The notes under the pieces were generated by a model. It saw only the letters and a program-made list of their open reading frames with translations, made no database searches and was not told the origin of the DNA. The position numbers and the translations under genes are program-made. From Halanaerobium saccharolyticum (lineage in GTDB: Bacteria; Bacillota; Halanaerobiia; Halanaerobiales; Halanaerobiaceae): a DNA stretch of 64,000 nucleotides. Location: the NCBI RefSeq assembly GCF_003053565.1, contig NZ_QAXS01000012.1, positions 1 to 64,000 of the forward strand, read 5' to 3'. Of this stretch, positions 8,527-17,444 are shown piece after piece. Positions within the stretch are counted from its first letter, which is position 1. Each line of letters opens with the position of its first letter.

Positions 8527-9219
8527 ATGGAAGAAACAAAACAGTGTTTAAAAGATTTAATTGTTTTTCAAAATCTGGATCCAGAAGAATTAGAACTTTT
8601 ATGTCAAAATTCTTATGCCAAATTTTACGAAAAAGATGAGGTCATCTTTTTTGAAAATGACAGTGTAAAAAAACTATATTTATTAGTAAACGGGAAGGTT
8701 AAACTTTCTATGCTATCTGCAGAAGGTAAAGAAAAAGTGCTGACAATTCTGCAGGAGGGAGATATTTTTGGTGAGCTTTCTCTATTTGATGAAGACCCTC
8801 ATCCACTGACCGCTGAGGTGATGGATGATGCTCGTCTCTTAATCATCCCCTGGAACGAAATGGAAAAAATGATTATCGACCGTCCTTCACTGGCAATTAA
8901 AATTATTGAAGCACTATCTAAAAAGACAAGACTTTTAACCAGTCAGGTTAGAGAACTAGTGTTTCAGGATGCTGCCGGCAGATTGGCCAGCTTAATTTCG
9001 CGTCTGGCAGAGGACTTTGGCCGTGAAATCGAAGAGGGAACAGTTATTGATCTGGTCTTAACTCACCAGGAGATTGCCAATTTAATTGGATCCTCCAGAG
9101 TTACAGTTACTAAATTGATCAATAAGTTTATAGATGATGGTATGATTACAATTAAAAAAAGAAAAATTATTATTACAGACTTCGAATCACTGGGAGAAAA
9201 ACTGCAAACAATTTTTTAA
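8527..9219 (+). CDS. Crp/Fnr family transcriptional regulator
   Basis: Regulator of 230 aa with an N-terminal cyclic-nucleotide-type effector domain (about 10-130, with GDIFGELSLFDEDPHPLTAEV in the phosphate-binding cassette position). A C-terminal HTH_Crp follows (about 150-225, LTHQEIANLIGSSRVTVTKLI). Only two cysteines lie in the N-terminus, so an Fnr-type 4Fe-4S cluster is unlikely. The effector is unknown. The cassette lacks the Arg-Ser pair that holds cAMP, so a different ligand or none is expected. It is followed by a terminator, so it is probably monocistronic. Confidence 0.9.
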   Translation: MEETKQCLKDLIVFQNLDPEELELLCQNSYAKFYEKDEVIFFENDSVKKLYLLVNGKVKLSMLSAEGKEKVLTILQEGDIFGELSLFDEDPHPLTAEVMDDARLLIIPWNEMEKMIIDRPSLAIKIIEALSKKTRLLTSQVRELVFQDAAGRLASLISRLAEDFGREIEEGTVIDLVLTHQEIANLIGSSRVTVTKLINKFIDDGMITIKKRKIIITDFESLGEKLQTIF

Positions 9220-9265
9220 CTTCCAGCTGGGGATGATTCCTGTGGTCTGAAATAATACATAACAG

Positions 9266-9306
9266 ACACGCTGGCAGAATCATTCTGGCGTGTTTTGATT
9301 TTTTTA
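9266..9306 (+). terminator. Intrinsic terminator after the Crp-type gene
   Basis: A long stem, ACACGC plus CAGAAT pairing with ATTCTG plus GCGTGT (9266-9293), closed by a tiny loop and followed by a T-rich stretch. Confidence 0.85.
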
Positions 9307-9339
9307 ATATTTTTAATTTAAGATTTTAGGAGGTAGAAG

Positions 9340-10254
9340 ATGAGTATTTTTATACCTAATAGTGAAACAAAATTATATGGTTTACTGGGTAAAACACTGA
9401 GCCATTCTATTTCTCCATCTCTACATAATAATGGTTTTAGAGATTTAGGGATTAATGCAATTTATTTGATGCTGGAGACTAAGGATCAGGGCCTGGAGGA
9501 ATATATTGATTCTTTAAAAAATTTAGGTTTTGACGGCTGGAATGTCACTATCCCTCATAAAGAGAGTATTATACCATATTTAAATGGTTTTTCTTCTCTG
9601 GCTCGAGCAGCAGGAGCAGTTAATACCGTTTTAAATAGAAAAGGAAGATTAACCGGATATAATACTGATGTTATAGGATTTCAGCGCCAGATTGAGGAAT
9701 CTGGTGTTAAAGCTAAAAATAAAAGAGCGGTTGTTATTGGCGCAGGTGGAGCTGCGAGAGCAGTTATTGCTGCTATGGTTCAGCTTGACCTGGCGGATAT
9801 TACTATTATTAACCGGACAGTAGAAAATGCGGAAGAATTGGCAAAACTTTTTAGAGAAGAAAATTCTAAGCAAAACTTTGATTTCTGTAGTCTGGATGAG
9901 CAGGAATATGCAGAACCCTTAAAAGCAGCAGATCTGGTGGTTGATACAACTCCGGTTGGGATGTATAGTAATAATATTAAGAACATAGTAATCAATCCTG
10001 ATTATCTGCATCAAGAGCAGCTGGTAATAGATTTAGTTTATAACCCGCTTAAAACTAAGATTTTAAAAGAAGCAGAAAAAAGAGGGGCTCAGATTGGTAA
10101 TGGTCTGCCTACTTTGATTTATCAGGCAGAAGCATCATTTAAGCTCTGGACCCAGGAGATGCCGCCTAAGAAAAAATGGTATCAGATAGCGGAAAATGCT
10201 GTTCAAGAAATAAAAGCTAAGGCTGAGGAAGAAAACGAAGATGAAGATAATTAA
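9340..10254 (+). CDS. aroE: Shikimate 5-dehydrogenase AroE
   Basis: NADPH-dependent reduction of 3-dehydroshikimate to shikimate, in aromatic amino acid synthesis. The N-terminal substrate domain has KTLSHSISPSLHNNGF and NVTIPHKESI (catalytic Lys). The Rossmann domain has VVIGAGGAARAVIAAM. GNGLPTLIYQAEASFKLW is the C-terminal family block. At 304 aa it is slightly longer than usual because of an acidic tail. It lies directly upstream of the T4P riboswitch; the other aro genes of the window (aroKB, aroQ) follow the second pilus-like locus. Confidence 0.95.
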   Translation: MSIFIPNSETKLYGLLGKTLSHSISPSLHNNGFRDLGINAIYLMLETKDQGLEEYIDSLKNLGFDGWNVTIPHKESIIPYLNGFSSLARAAGAVNTVLNRKGRLTGYNTDVIGFQRQIEESGVKAKNKRAVVIGAGGAARAVIAAMVQLDLADITIINRTVENAEELAKLFREENSKQNFDFCSLDEQEYAEPLKAADLVVDTTPVGMYSNNIKNIVINPDYLHQEQLVIDLVYNPLKTKILKEAEKRGAQIGNGLPTLIYQAEASFKLWTQEMPPKKKWYQIAENAVQEIKAKAEEENEDEDN

Positions 10255-10288
10255 TAATTAAATAATTGAAGATGAAGGTTAGATAAAG

Positions 10289-10375
10289 ATGTAAAAGCAA
10301 AGCAGTCTAAAGACTGTGACGCAAAGACATAAGTCTAAGGGGAATTTCCCTATTGATTGTTATGTTTGCCTCAGG
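10289..10375 (+). ncRNA. Cyclic di-GMP class I (GEMM-I) riboswitch aptamer
   Basis: The GEMM-I hallmarks are visible: GCAAAGC (10298-10304), then a short hairpin CAGTC-TAAA-GACTG (10303-10316), then the near-invariant TGACGCAAAG (10317-10326). A second arm follows, with ACATA/TATGT pairing and an AGTCTAAG element in the tetraloop-receptor position. The 3' closing strand GTTTGCC ends near 10370. It precedes an intrinsic terminator and the T4P operon, so c-di-GMP most likely sets pilus expression. Whether ligand turns it on or off cannot be read here. Confidence 0.88.
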
Positions 10376-10377
10376 TG

Positions 10378-10414
10378 AAAATTGCCAGTGTTTAAAACAT
10401 GATGGCAATTTTTT
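10378..10414 (+). terminator. Riboswitch expression-platform terminator
   Basis: A 10-bp perfect stem, AAAATTGCCA (10378-10387) with TGGCAATTTT (10403-10412), starts directly behind the GEMM-I aptamer and ends in a T-run. Confidence 0.82.
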
Positions 10415-10542
10415 GCATTATGAGCTTAGTTTTTTTAAAAAGCATAATTAGAATAAAGCAGGAATCATTATTCTTTTGGAGAATTATCTTATATTAATAC
10501 TATAAAATGACAAATTTCGATAATAATACTGGAGGTGAGGGA

Positions 10543-12243
10543 ATGACAGCACAAAACAGAAAAAAATTAGGAGAACTTCTAGTAGATCATGAATATATAA
10601 GCAGAGAACAATTACAAGAAGCTCTAGATAGATTAAAAAATACAGATAAAAAAATTGGAGAAATTTTAGTTGAACTGGGTTATGTGAAGGAAGAAGATTT
10701 GATAGAAGTTTTAGAATTTCAGCGGGGTATTCCCCATGCAGATCTTGATAAATATTTCTTTGATCCTTCTTTAGCAGAATTAATACCCGAAAATATAGCC
10801 AGACGTTATTTAGCTGTTCCGATTGAAAAAAGTGATCAGGGTAAATTAAAAGTTGTGATGGCTGATCCAACTGATTTAGTTGCTATAGATGATATAGAAA
10901 TGTTGAGTAATCTGAGTGTGGACCCACTTTATGGTGCACCCAATCAAATTCGTTCGTCAATTGACAGGCTTTATGGTAATGATGACATTGATATTTCCAA
11001 TATTTTTGAAGATTTTAATCTTGAGGGTATTGAAGATGTTTCGGATAATCAAAATGAAGAAATTTACGAAGAAGAAGAGATCCGAGAAATGGTAGATGAA
11101 GCACCAATTATTAAATTGGCCAATTATATCATCAGCAAGGCCTACCAAAAGGGGGCAAGTGATATTCACATTGAGCCCGAGGATAGTAAAATTAGAGTTC
11201 GTTTTAGAATAGATGGGGTTTTAAAAAAGGAAATGACAGCTCCTAAATCTTCGCATCGTGCTTTAGTTTCCAGAATTAAAATTATAGCTAATCTGGATAT
11301 TACTGAACATCGAGTTCCTCAAGATGGAAGAATCAAAATGATTTTCAAGGATGAAAAGCTTGATATGCGTGTTTCTACCCTGCCTACAATTAAGGGAGAA
11401 AAGATAGTTATTCGTCTTTTAGCTCAGAATACAAATCTTTTAGATCTGGATAACTTGGGTCTATCTGATTATAATAGAAAAAAAATAGGACAGTTAATTA
11501 AAAAACCAAATGGAGTTTTATTATTAACAGGACCTACTGGTAGTGGTAAATCGACCACACTCTTTGCCGCTTTAAATGAACTCAACAGTCCCCAGATCAA
11601 TATGGTTACGATAGAGGATCCAGTTGAGTATCAAATTGCTGGTATTAATCAGGTACAGGCAAAAGAAAAATCAGGCTTAACTTTTGCTAAAACCTTACGC
11701 TCGATTTTAAGACAGGATCCAGATATCATAATGATTGGTGAGATGCGGGATCAGGAAACTGCCGAAATTGCTGTTCGGTCGGCGTTAACAGGACATCTTG
11801 TGTTTAGTACTCTCCATACAAATGATGCTGTAAGTTCTATCACCAGATTAATTGATATGGGTTTAGCTCCTTATCTGGTAGCAGCTTCTTTAAATGGTGT
11901 TGTTGCTCAGAGACTTGTACGCAGACTCTGTCCACACTGTAAAGAAAAAAGAAAATTAGAAAAAACAGATTTGAAATTTTTAGATAATCCAGATTTTGAA
12001 GAGGCATATTTTGCAGTTGGCTGTGAAAAATGTAATAATACCGGCTATGATGGGCGACTTGCAATTCAGGAAATTTTTGAAATTGATAATCAGGTTAAAG
12101 AGATGATCAGTGATAATCTTGCCAAAGAAAAAATTGCTGAATATGCAAAAAATAATGGTATGATCACATTAAAACAGGACGGTATAGAAAAAATTAAAGC
12201 CGGAGAAACCGATGTTTCAGAATTAGAAAGAATAATTTATTAA
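10543..12243 (+). CDS. pilB: Type IV pilus extension ATPase PilB with MshEN c-di-GMP domain
   Basis: Hexameric cytoplasmic ATPase that powers pilus assembly. The N-terminus has two tandem MshEN-type motifs (KKLGELLVDHEYISREQL and KKIGEILVELGYVKEEDL), the known c-di-GMP-binding signature. Further on are the Asp box (ASDIHIEPE), Walker A GPTGSGKS (near residue 330), Walker B IIMIGEMRD, the His box LVFSTLHTND, and a tetracysteine zinc site (CPHC and CEKC). I use ATG 10543 (566 aa). GGAGGTGAGGG sits just before it, and the upstream ATG 10507 has no ribosome site and would put this one inside the gene. First gene of the pilB-T-C operon. Confidence 0.96.
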   Translation: MTAQNRKKLGELLVDHEYISREQLQEALDRLKNTDKKIGEILVELGYVKEEDLIEVLEFQRGIPHADLDKYFFDPSLAELIPENIARRYLAVPIEKSDQGKLKVVMADPTDLVAIDDIEMLSNLSVDPLYGAPNQIRSSIDRLYGNDDIDISNIFEDFNLEGIEDVSDNQNEEIYEEEEIREMVDEAPIIKLANYIISKAYQKGASDIHIEPEDSKIRVRFRIDGVLKKEMTAPKSSHRALVSRIKIIANLDITEHRVPQDGRIKMIFKDEKLDMRVSTLPTIKGEKIVIRLLAQNTNLLDLDNLGLSDYNRKKIGQLIKKPNGVLLLTGPTGSGKSTTLFAALNELNSPQINMVTIEDPVEYQIAGINQVQAKEKSGLTFAKTLRSILRQDPDIIMIGEMRDQETAEIAVRSALTGHLVFSTLHTNDAVSSITRLIDMGLAPYLVAASLNGVVAQRLVRRLCPHCKEKRKLEKTDLKFLDNPDFEEAYFAVGCEKCNNTGYDGRLAIQEIFEIDNQVKEMISDNLAKEKIAEYAKNNGMITLKQDGIEKIKAGETDVSELERIIY

Positions 12244-12260
12244 GGCTAGATTGGAGAGTG

Positions 12261-13328
12261 ATGTCATTGGAATTTGATGAGTTATTAAAAATAGTATCTC
12301 AGGATGATCAGATTTCTGATCTCCATTTAACTGTTTTTTCGCCACCATATATTCGCAAAAATGGGAAATTAAGACCCTACGAAAAATACAATGGAGAATT
12401 AACTGTTGAAGACACCGAAAGATTAGCTAAAGAAATGATGAATGAGAAACAGTATAAAGAATTTAAGGAAAAAGGAGAATTAGATTTTTCTTATAGAATC
12501 CCGGGCACTTCTAGATTTCGGGTTAACGCCTATCATCAAAGAGGTAGTGTAGGTATAGCATTAAGAATCATCCCTAATGTAGTCCCCACAATTGATGAGA
12601 TGGGTTTACCTGAAGTTTTCAAAAAGCTTGCCGGTCAAAGAATGGGATTAATCTTAAGTACCGGACCCACTGGAAGCGGTAAATCCACAACTCAGGCAGC
12701 AATAATTAATGAAATAAATCAAAATCGTCAATCTCATATTATGACTTTAGAGGATCCAATAGAATATCTGCATAAACATAACAAAAGTCTGGTTCATCAG
12801 CGGGAAGTAGGCAGTGATACAGATAATTTTAAAAGAGGTTTAAGAGCCTGTCTGCGTCAGGATCCAGATGTAATCCTGGTCGGTGAAATGCGAGACTTAG
12901 AAACTATCCAGATTGCACTGGAGGCAGCAGAAACTGGTCATTTAGTTCTGGCGACACTGCACACTAATAGTGCTCCTGCTACAATTGACAGGATTATTGA
13001 TGTTTTTCCCGCAAACCAGCAGGATCAGATTAAAATTCAGCTGGCTTCAGTACTAAGTGCGGTTATTGCTCAGCAATTAATACCGACTAAAGATCAGAGC
13101 GGTCGGGTAGCTGCTTTTGAAATTATGATGGCTACTTCAGCCATTAGAAATATTATTCGAGAGGGTAAAACAAATCAGATTTATTCTGCTATTCAGACAG
13201 GTGGCCGCTATAATATGGTTACTATGGATAATTCGCTTTTAAAATTATATCAGCGGGGAAAGATTTCTAAGGAATCAGTTTTACATCACTGTAATGATAT
13301 AAAATATGTGAATGAAAAATTACGTTAA
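12261..13328 (+). CDS. pilT: Type IV pilus retraction ATPase PilT
   Basis: Retraction motor that depolymerises the pilus and drives twitching. Seen are the Asp box with DLHLTVFSPPYIRKNG, Walker A GPTGSGKSTT (near residue 135), Walker B VILVGEMRD, the His box LVLATLHTNS, and AIRNIIREGK, which matches the AIRNLIRE motif that marks true PilT. At 355 aa it has normal length. It is separate from the PilB-type family, having no zinc site. Starts at GTG 12258, ATG 12261 and TTG 12267 compete behind one GGAGAG site (12253-12258), so the first one to three residues are uncertain. Confidence 0.95.
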   Translation: MSLEFDELLKIVSQDDQISDLHLTVFSPPYIRKNGKLRPYEKYNGELTVEDTERLAKEMMNEKQYKEFKEKGELDFSYRIPGTSRFRVNAYHQRGSVGIALRIIPNVVPTIDEMGLPEVFKKLAGQRMGLILSTGPTGSGKSTTQAAIINEINQNRQSHIMTLEDPIEYLHKHNKSLVHQREVGSDTDNFKRGLRACLRQDPDVILVGEMRDLETIQIALEAAETGHLVLATLHTNSAPATIDRIIDVFPANQQDQIKIQLASVLSAVIAQQLIPTKDQSGRVAAFEIMMATSAIRNIIREGKTNQIYSAIQTGGRYNMVTMDNSLLKLYQRGKISKESVLHHCNDIKYVNEKLR

Positions 13329-13358
13329 ATTTAAGTAAAGAGGTAAGGGAGGTGCAAA

Positions 13359-14606
13359 ATGGCACAACTTTATAGTTATAAAGCTCGCGGTCAGTCCGGT
13401 CAGATCTTAAATGGCAGTATCGAAGCAGCCAGCAAAAAAGAGGTAGCAAAAGAGCTGCGGGATAAAAACCTACATGCTGTTTCAATTGAGGAAATTGAAG
13501 CTAAAGAAAAGCAGGAAAAAGACTCTAAATTTTCACTGGCTATGGATATTTCAGAGATAAATATTTTTGGCGGCGGCTATAAGGTTTCGGAGCTGGCTAA
13601 TTTTGCGCAGAGGCTTTCTGTTTTGATTGCTGCAGGAATCCCTCTGGTCAGATCACTGAGCATTATTAAAAACCAGTCAAATATAAAACATGAAAAGGAA
13701 ATGCTGAGCAAACTATTATCCAATGTAGAGGCAGGAGAAACTTTATCCTACGCTTTACAGGAGCATCCTAAATATTTTCCTAAGTTATTTGTCCATCTGA
13801 TCAAAGCAGGGGAGACCGGTGGAGTTTTAGATGAAGTATTATCAGAATTAGTAGAATATTACCGCAAAAGAGATAAAATTAATAAAGAAGTTAAATCTGC
13901 TTTATATTATCCGATTACTATAGTTATTGTGGCTATTGTAGCGGTTTTTATTTTAATGGGCTTTGTGCTTCCCAATATTTTAGACATGCTGGTAAACTTT
14001 GGTGGAGAAATTCCGCTGCCAACTCAGATCTTAATTTTTGTCAGTAATATTATCTCTTCTTACTGGTGGGCAATTTTAATTGCTGCAGCTGGAGCAGGAT
14101 TTTTACTGAATTCTTATTTCAAAACTCCCAGAGGTAAATTAAGAAAAGATAAGTTTATGTTAAAAATACCTGTTATTGGCGATTTAATCAGAAAAGTTGT
14201 TATTGCCAGATTCGCTAGCACATTAGCACTCTTAATTAAAAGTGGAGTTAATATTATTAATGCTTTACCTGTTATTGAAGAAGTTGTAGATAATGAAGTT
14301 TTTGCAGATGTTTTATTAGAAACCAGATTGAGAGTTAGAGAGGGTTCAACACTTTCGGAGCCGATTAAGCAGAGTGGAGAGTTTCCACCAATGGTGGTCC
14401 AGATGCTAAAAGTTGGGGAAGAAAGTGGTAATATAGAGGATATGTTAAATAAAATATCCGCTTATTATGACATGGAAGTTGCAAATGCAATTGAAGGAAG
14501 TATATCTTTAATTGAGCCGGTAATGATTATTGTTTTAGCTGTAATTGTCGGTGGGATTGTAGCTTCGGTTATTTTACCGCTGTTCAGTATCTACAGCAGT
14601 TTTTAA
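13359..14606 (+). CDS. pilC: Type IV pilus inner-membrane platform protein PilC
   Basis: Polytopic platform protein that couples PilB/PilT to pilin insertion. An N-terminal cytoplasmic segment (YSYKARGQSGQILNGSIEAA) is followed by two T2SSF domains, the first starting at LANFAQRLSVLIAAGIPLVR and the second at FASTLALLIKSGVNIINALP. Hydrophobic segments lie near residues 185-210, 225-250 and 385-410. At 415 aa it is the usual size. A strong GGGAGG site precedes ATG 13359. It is the full-length counterpart of the N-terminally short homologue at 44440. Confidence 0.95.
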   Translation: MAQLYSYKARGQSGQILNGSIEAASKKEVAKELRDKNLHAVSIEEIEAKEKQEKDSKFSLAMDISEINIFGGGYKVSELANFAQRLSVLIAAGIPLVRSLSIIKNQSNIKHEKEMLSKLLSNVEAGETLSYALQEHPKYFPKLFVHLIKAGETGGVLDEVLSELVEYYRKRDKINKEVKSALYYPITIVIVAIVAVFILMGFVLPNILDMLVNFGGEIPLPTQILIFVSNIISSYWWAILIAAAGAGFLLNSYFKTPRGKLRKDKFMLKIPVIGDLIRKVVIARFASTLALLIKSGVNIINALPVIEEVVDNEVFADVLLETRLRVREGSTLSEPIKQSGEFPPMVVQMLKVGEESGNIEDMLNKISAYYDMEVANAIEGSISLIEPVMIIVLAVIVGGIVASVILPLFSIYSSF

Positions 14607-14794
14607 ATCAGAGTTTTACTTAAGGATAACTAATTTATGTAGCTCACTTAATTGTTATTTATTTTTTATAATGCAATAATTGAACAATACGAAAAATGTT
14701 TGTTGAATTTTGAGGAGGTGGGGCTCAAAACAATAAGACTTGTAGTTGAAAGATTTTTATTGAATTTTTAAAACAAAAATAGGAGGAAGAAGAT

Positions 14795-15175
14795 ATGAAA
14801 AAAATAAGAAAAATTTTTAGTGGAAATGAAGGTTTTACTTTAATTGAATTGTTGATTGTAATTGTTATTTTAGGTGTTCTGGCAGCAATTGCAGTGCCGA
14901 ATCTGATGGGCTTACAAGATAGTGCAAATGAAGAAGCTGTTAGGGCAAACGCAAGAACTTTGTTGACTGAAATTGAAGCAGAAAGAGTTACTGAAAACCA
15001 GAATGCAAATGATATTACAGAACTTAGTGCTTATGAGGCTCTAACTTCAATGGAAGGTGTAGGTATAGCATCTGGAGCAGATAATTCTTTTGATTCTTAT
15101 GATATAACAGTTACATTAGATGAAGAAGCTTTTATTAATATTGCACAAGGCCGTGTAACTACTACTGGAAATTAA
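14795..15175 (+). CDS. Type IV major pilin (PilA-like)
   Basis: Prepilin of 126 aa. A 13-residue positively charged leader ends in Gly and is followed by FTLIELLIVIVILGVLAAIA, the class III signal with Glu at mature position 5. PilD would cut before Phe and methylate it. The mature protein has a short soluble part without a Cys pair. It is preceded by a 188-base gap, the longest in this half of the locus, and a strong AGGAGG site, which fits separate high expression. I saw no clear -35 element, only a TATAAT at 14667-14672. A major pilin by position; a second pilin lies two genes on. Confidence 0.9.
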   Translation: MKKIRKIFSGNEGFTLIELLIVIVILGVLAAIAVPNLMGLQDSANEEAVRANARTLLTEIEAERVTENQNANDITELSAYEALTSMEGVGIASGADNSFDSYDITVTLDEEAFINIAQGRVTTTGN

Positions 15176-15204
15176 AATTACTAACTAATTTAGGAGGAGA
15201 AAGT

Positions 15205-16962
15205 TTGAATTTAAATAATAACTTTTTGAAAAAGGTTAATCTCCTCCTATTATTTATAATTTTATGTTTAGTTCCAGCATTTATAAGACTGGTTATTGTT
15301 AGTAATAATGATAGTGCTAACGTTTGGATTGGTACTTTTAATATTGATTTTTATTCATATTATAAAATGATATTTTTTCTGACTTCCTCATTTTTTCTTT
15401 TAATTTTATTTCTTAAATATATTGATCAGAATCAACTTAAGCCAAGCAGATATTATATACCGATTACTATTTACAGTATTTTAGCAGTCATTTCTGCTTT
15501 TGCTGCTGAATACAAAGAAATAGTAATTAAAGGTTTTCCTGATCGTTATGAAAATATTTTTGTTCTGCTGGGATATATGTTATTAGTTGTAGTTGTGATC
15601 AATATAGTAAAAGATAAAAAATCATTTAAGCTAATTTTAAAGACTTTATTCATTTCAGCCTTTATTTTAGCTATTCACGGTATTTTACAGTTTTATAACT
15701 ATGATTTACTGGCAACTGAATTTGGGAGAAAGTTAATTACACCTGATGGGCTTGAATTTTTTGTTGATCGTTTGAGTTTTATAGGTAAAAAAGTTATTTA
15801 TTCTACAATGTATAATCCTAACTATGTAGGCAGTTATGGTTCAATGCTGGTTATTTTGGTTTTAGGTTTATACAGCAGTTCTCAGGATAAGAAAAAAACA
15901 TTTCTATTAGGAATATTCAGTACTTTGTTATTTGCTTTTTTAATTGGTTCTCGTTCCAGAGCTGGTTTAATGGGGTTTATTGCGGGAACAGCAATTATCT
16001 TATTTATGCAGCGGCAGTTTTTAAAAAAACACTGGGTAAGAATTTTAATTATTTTTACTGTTTTTACTTTAGTTTTTATTACTATGAATGCCAGAAGTCT
16101 GGACAGTATTTTTAGTGATGTATTATTTCCTAAAACAGAAAAGGAAAAGTATCTGGAAGATGAAATTTTACCACCAATAACGGAAGTTAGTTCTGAAGCT
16201 GGTAAATTGAAACTAAAAACAGCTGAAGCAGAATTTGAGATTATGATGAATTCAGAACAGATTAAAGTTTTGAATAAAAAGCCAATCAATGTTTATAATT
16301 CAAAAAATGAAGTTAAAGAAGTTGTTTTTAAGGGAGAACAATATCTTAATCACAGCTTTCAGATAAATGAACAAAATAATTTTCTAATCTGGTATTATGG
16401 TGGTAAGAGTGCTAAGTTTAATTATCAGGATGGACAGATTTTAATGGCAGGAATGCATAATAATTTATATCCTTTAGTAGAAGCAGAAAGTATTGGTTTT
16501 GAGGGTTATGAGAGATTAGGTTCATCCAGAGCCTATATCTGGTCAAGAACTTTACCATTACTAAAAGATACAATTTTCATTGGCCACGGTCCTGATACTT
16601 ATGCAATGTATTTTCCGCAGGAGGATGTAATAGGGAAACTTAAATTTTTTAGTAATCCTGAAATTATAGTGGATAAACCCCACAATTTATATTTACAGAT
16701 AGCTGTTAATACAGGAATTATTTCATTATTAGCTTTATTATATTTATGGGAAGATTATATATTTTCTTCATTTATTTTGTATAAGAATAGTGATTTAAGC
16801 ATCTGGAAGAATAGATTGGGAATTGCATTAATGGGAGCAGTAACTGCATATTTAACAGCTGGATTTTTTAATGATAGTGTTATATCTGTAGCACCAGTTT
16901 TCTGGATTTTACTGGGGCTTGGTATTTCTATAAATTATCTGGTAAAAGAAGATAAATTTTAA
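15205..16962 (+). CDS. O-antigen ligase/Wzy-like membrane protein, probable pilin glycan ligase
   Basis: Polytopic inner-membrane protein of 585 aa with the O-antigen ligase (Wzy_C) fold. It has about ten hydrophobic segments, and near the C-terminus KPHNLYLQIAVNTGII carries the conserved His and the motif common to PilO/PglL oligosaccharyltransferases. It is flanked by two pilin genes, so transfer of a lipid-linked glycan onto pilin outside the inner membrane is the likely role (inference). A large hydrophilic insertion (about residues 305-440, rich in Lys and Glu) lies between segments, probably extracytoplasmic. The start is TTG with AGGAGG. A shorter homologue ends the second locus at 51584. 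Confidence 0.8.
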   Translation: MNLNNNFLKKVNLLLLFIILCLVPAFIRLVIVSNNDSANVWIGTFNIDFYSYYKMIFFLTSSFFLLILFLKYIDQNQLKPSRYYIPITIYSILAVISAFAAEYKEIVIKGFPDRYENIFVLLGYMLLVVVVINIVKDKKSFKLILKTLFISAFILAIHGILQFYNYDLLATEFGRKLITPDGLEFFVDRLSFIGKKVIYSTMYNPNYVGSYGSMLVILVLGLYSSSQDKKKTFLLGIFSTLLFAFLIGSRSRAGLMGFIAGTAIILFMQRQFLKKHWVRILIIFTVFTLVFITMNARSLDSIFSDVLFPKTEKEKYLEDEILPPITEVSSEAGKLKLKTAEAEFEIMMNSEQIKVLNKKPINVYNSKNEVKEVVFKGEQYLNHSFQINEQNNFLIWYYGGKSAKFNYQDGQILMAGMHNNLYPLVEAESIGFEGYERLGSSRAYIWSRTLPLLKDTIFIGHGPDTYAMYFPQEDVIGKLKFFSNPEIIVDKPHNLYLQIAVNTGIISLLALLYLWEDYIFSSFILYKNSDLSIWKNRLGIALMGAVTAYLTAGFFNDSVISVAPVFWILLGLGISINYLVKEDKF

Positions 16963-16977
16963 ATGGAGGACATTTTT

Positions 16978-17412
16978 ATGAATTATAATAAAATAGTAGA
17001 CGAAGAAGGATTTACTCTAATTGAATTATTAATTGTAATAGTTATTTTAGGAACTTTAGCCTCAATAGCTACACCAAATTTGATGGGTCTAACAGAAGAA
17101 GCTAGAATTGAGGCAGTAACTTTTAATACCAGAACTTTATTAACTGAGATTGAAGTATATAACTTCCAGGAAGGTAGTTATCCTCAACCGGGATCAACTC
17201 AAGATTTTATAACTGATTTTAGTTCAGAATTTAATGCATTAGCTAGTATTGTGCAGGAGCTTGGAAAAGATGATTACAGTCAGTATCATTACAGCAGTAA
17301 TGGTGAGGAATTCGTTTTTTCAGTTCAGATTCCAAATGGAGAGTATGTGGGGATCTCTGATGAGGATGGATTAGAAGAAGGACTGAATGATCATTTAAGT
17401 TTAAATGAATAA
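16978..17412 (+). CDS. Type IV pilin, second major-type
   Basis: Prepilin of 144 aa with leader MNYNKIVDEEG and FTLIELLIVIVILGTLASIA (Glu at mature position 5). The N-terminal third is nearly the same as the pilin at 14795 (both continue TPNLMGL or VPNLMGL and share a RTLLTEIE stretch), while the C-terminal two thirds differ. An upstream in-frame ATG at 16963 abuts the preceding stop, but GGAGGA (16965-16970) lies inside that extension and is well placed for ATG 16978. The pair may be major and variant pilins of one filament. Confidence 0.9.
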   Translation: MNYNKIVDEEGFTLIELLIVIVILGTLASIATPNLMGLTEEARIEAVTFNTRTLLTEIEVYNFQEGSYPQPGSTQDFITDFSSEFNALASIVQELGKDDYSQYHYSSNGEEFVFSVQIPNGEYVGISDEDGLEEGLNDHLSLNE

Positions 17413-17444
17413 TAATATAATTATAGACTGATAGGATTGATACT

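Noticed and set aside
10507-10542. Upstream ATG extending PilB by 12 residues
   Set aside because: The extension encodes the ribosome-binding sequence of ATG 10543 and the residues do not match the PilB N-terminus.
14712-14770. Strong GAGGAGGTGGGG site upstream of the first pilin
   Set aside because: The only start behind it is a GTG overlapping the site itself and the frame is 18 codons; not supported as a gene.
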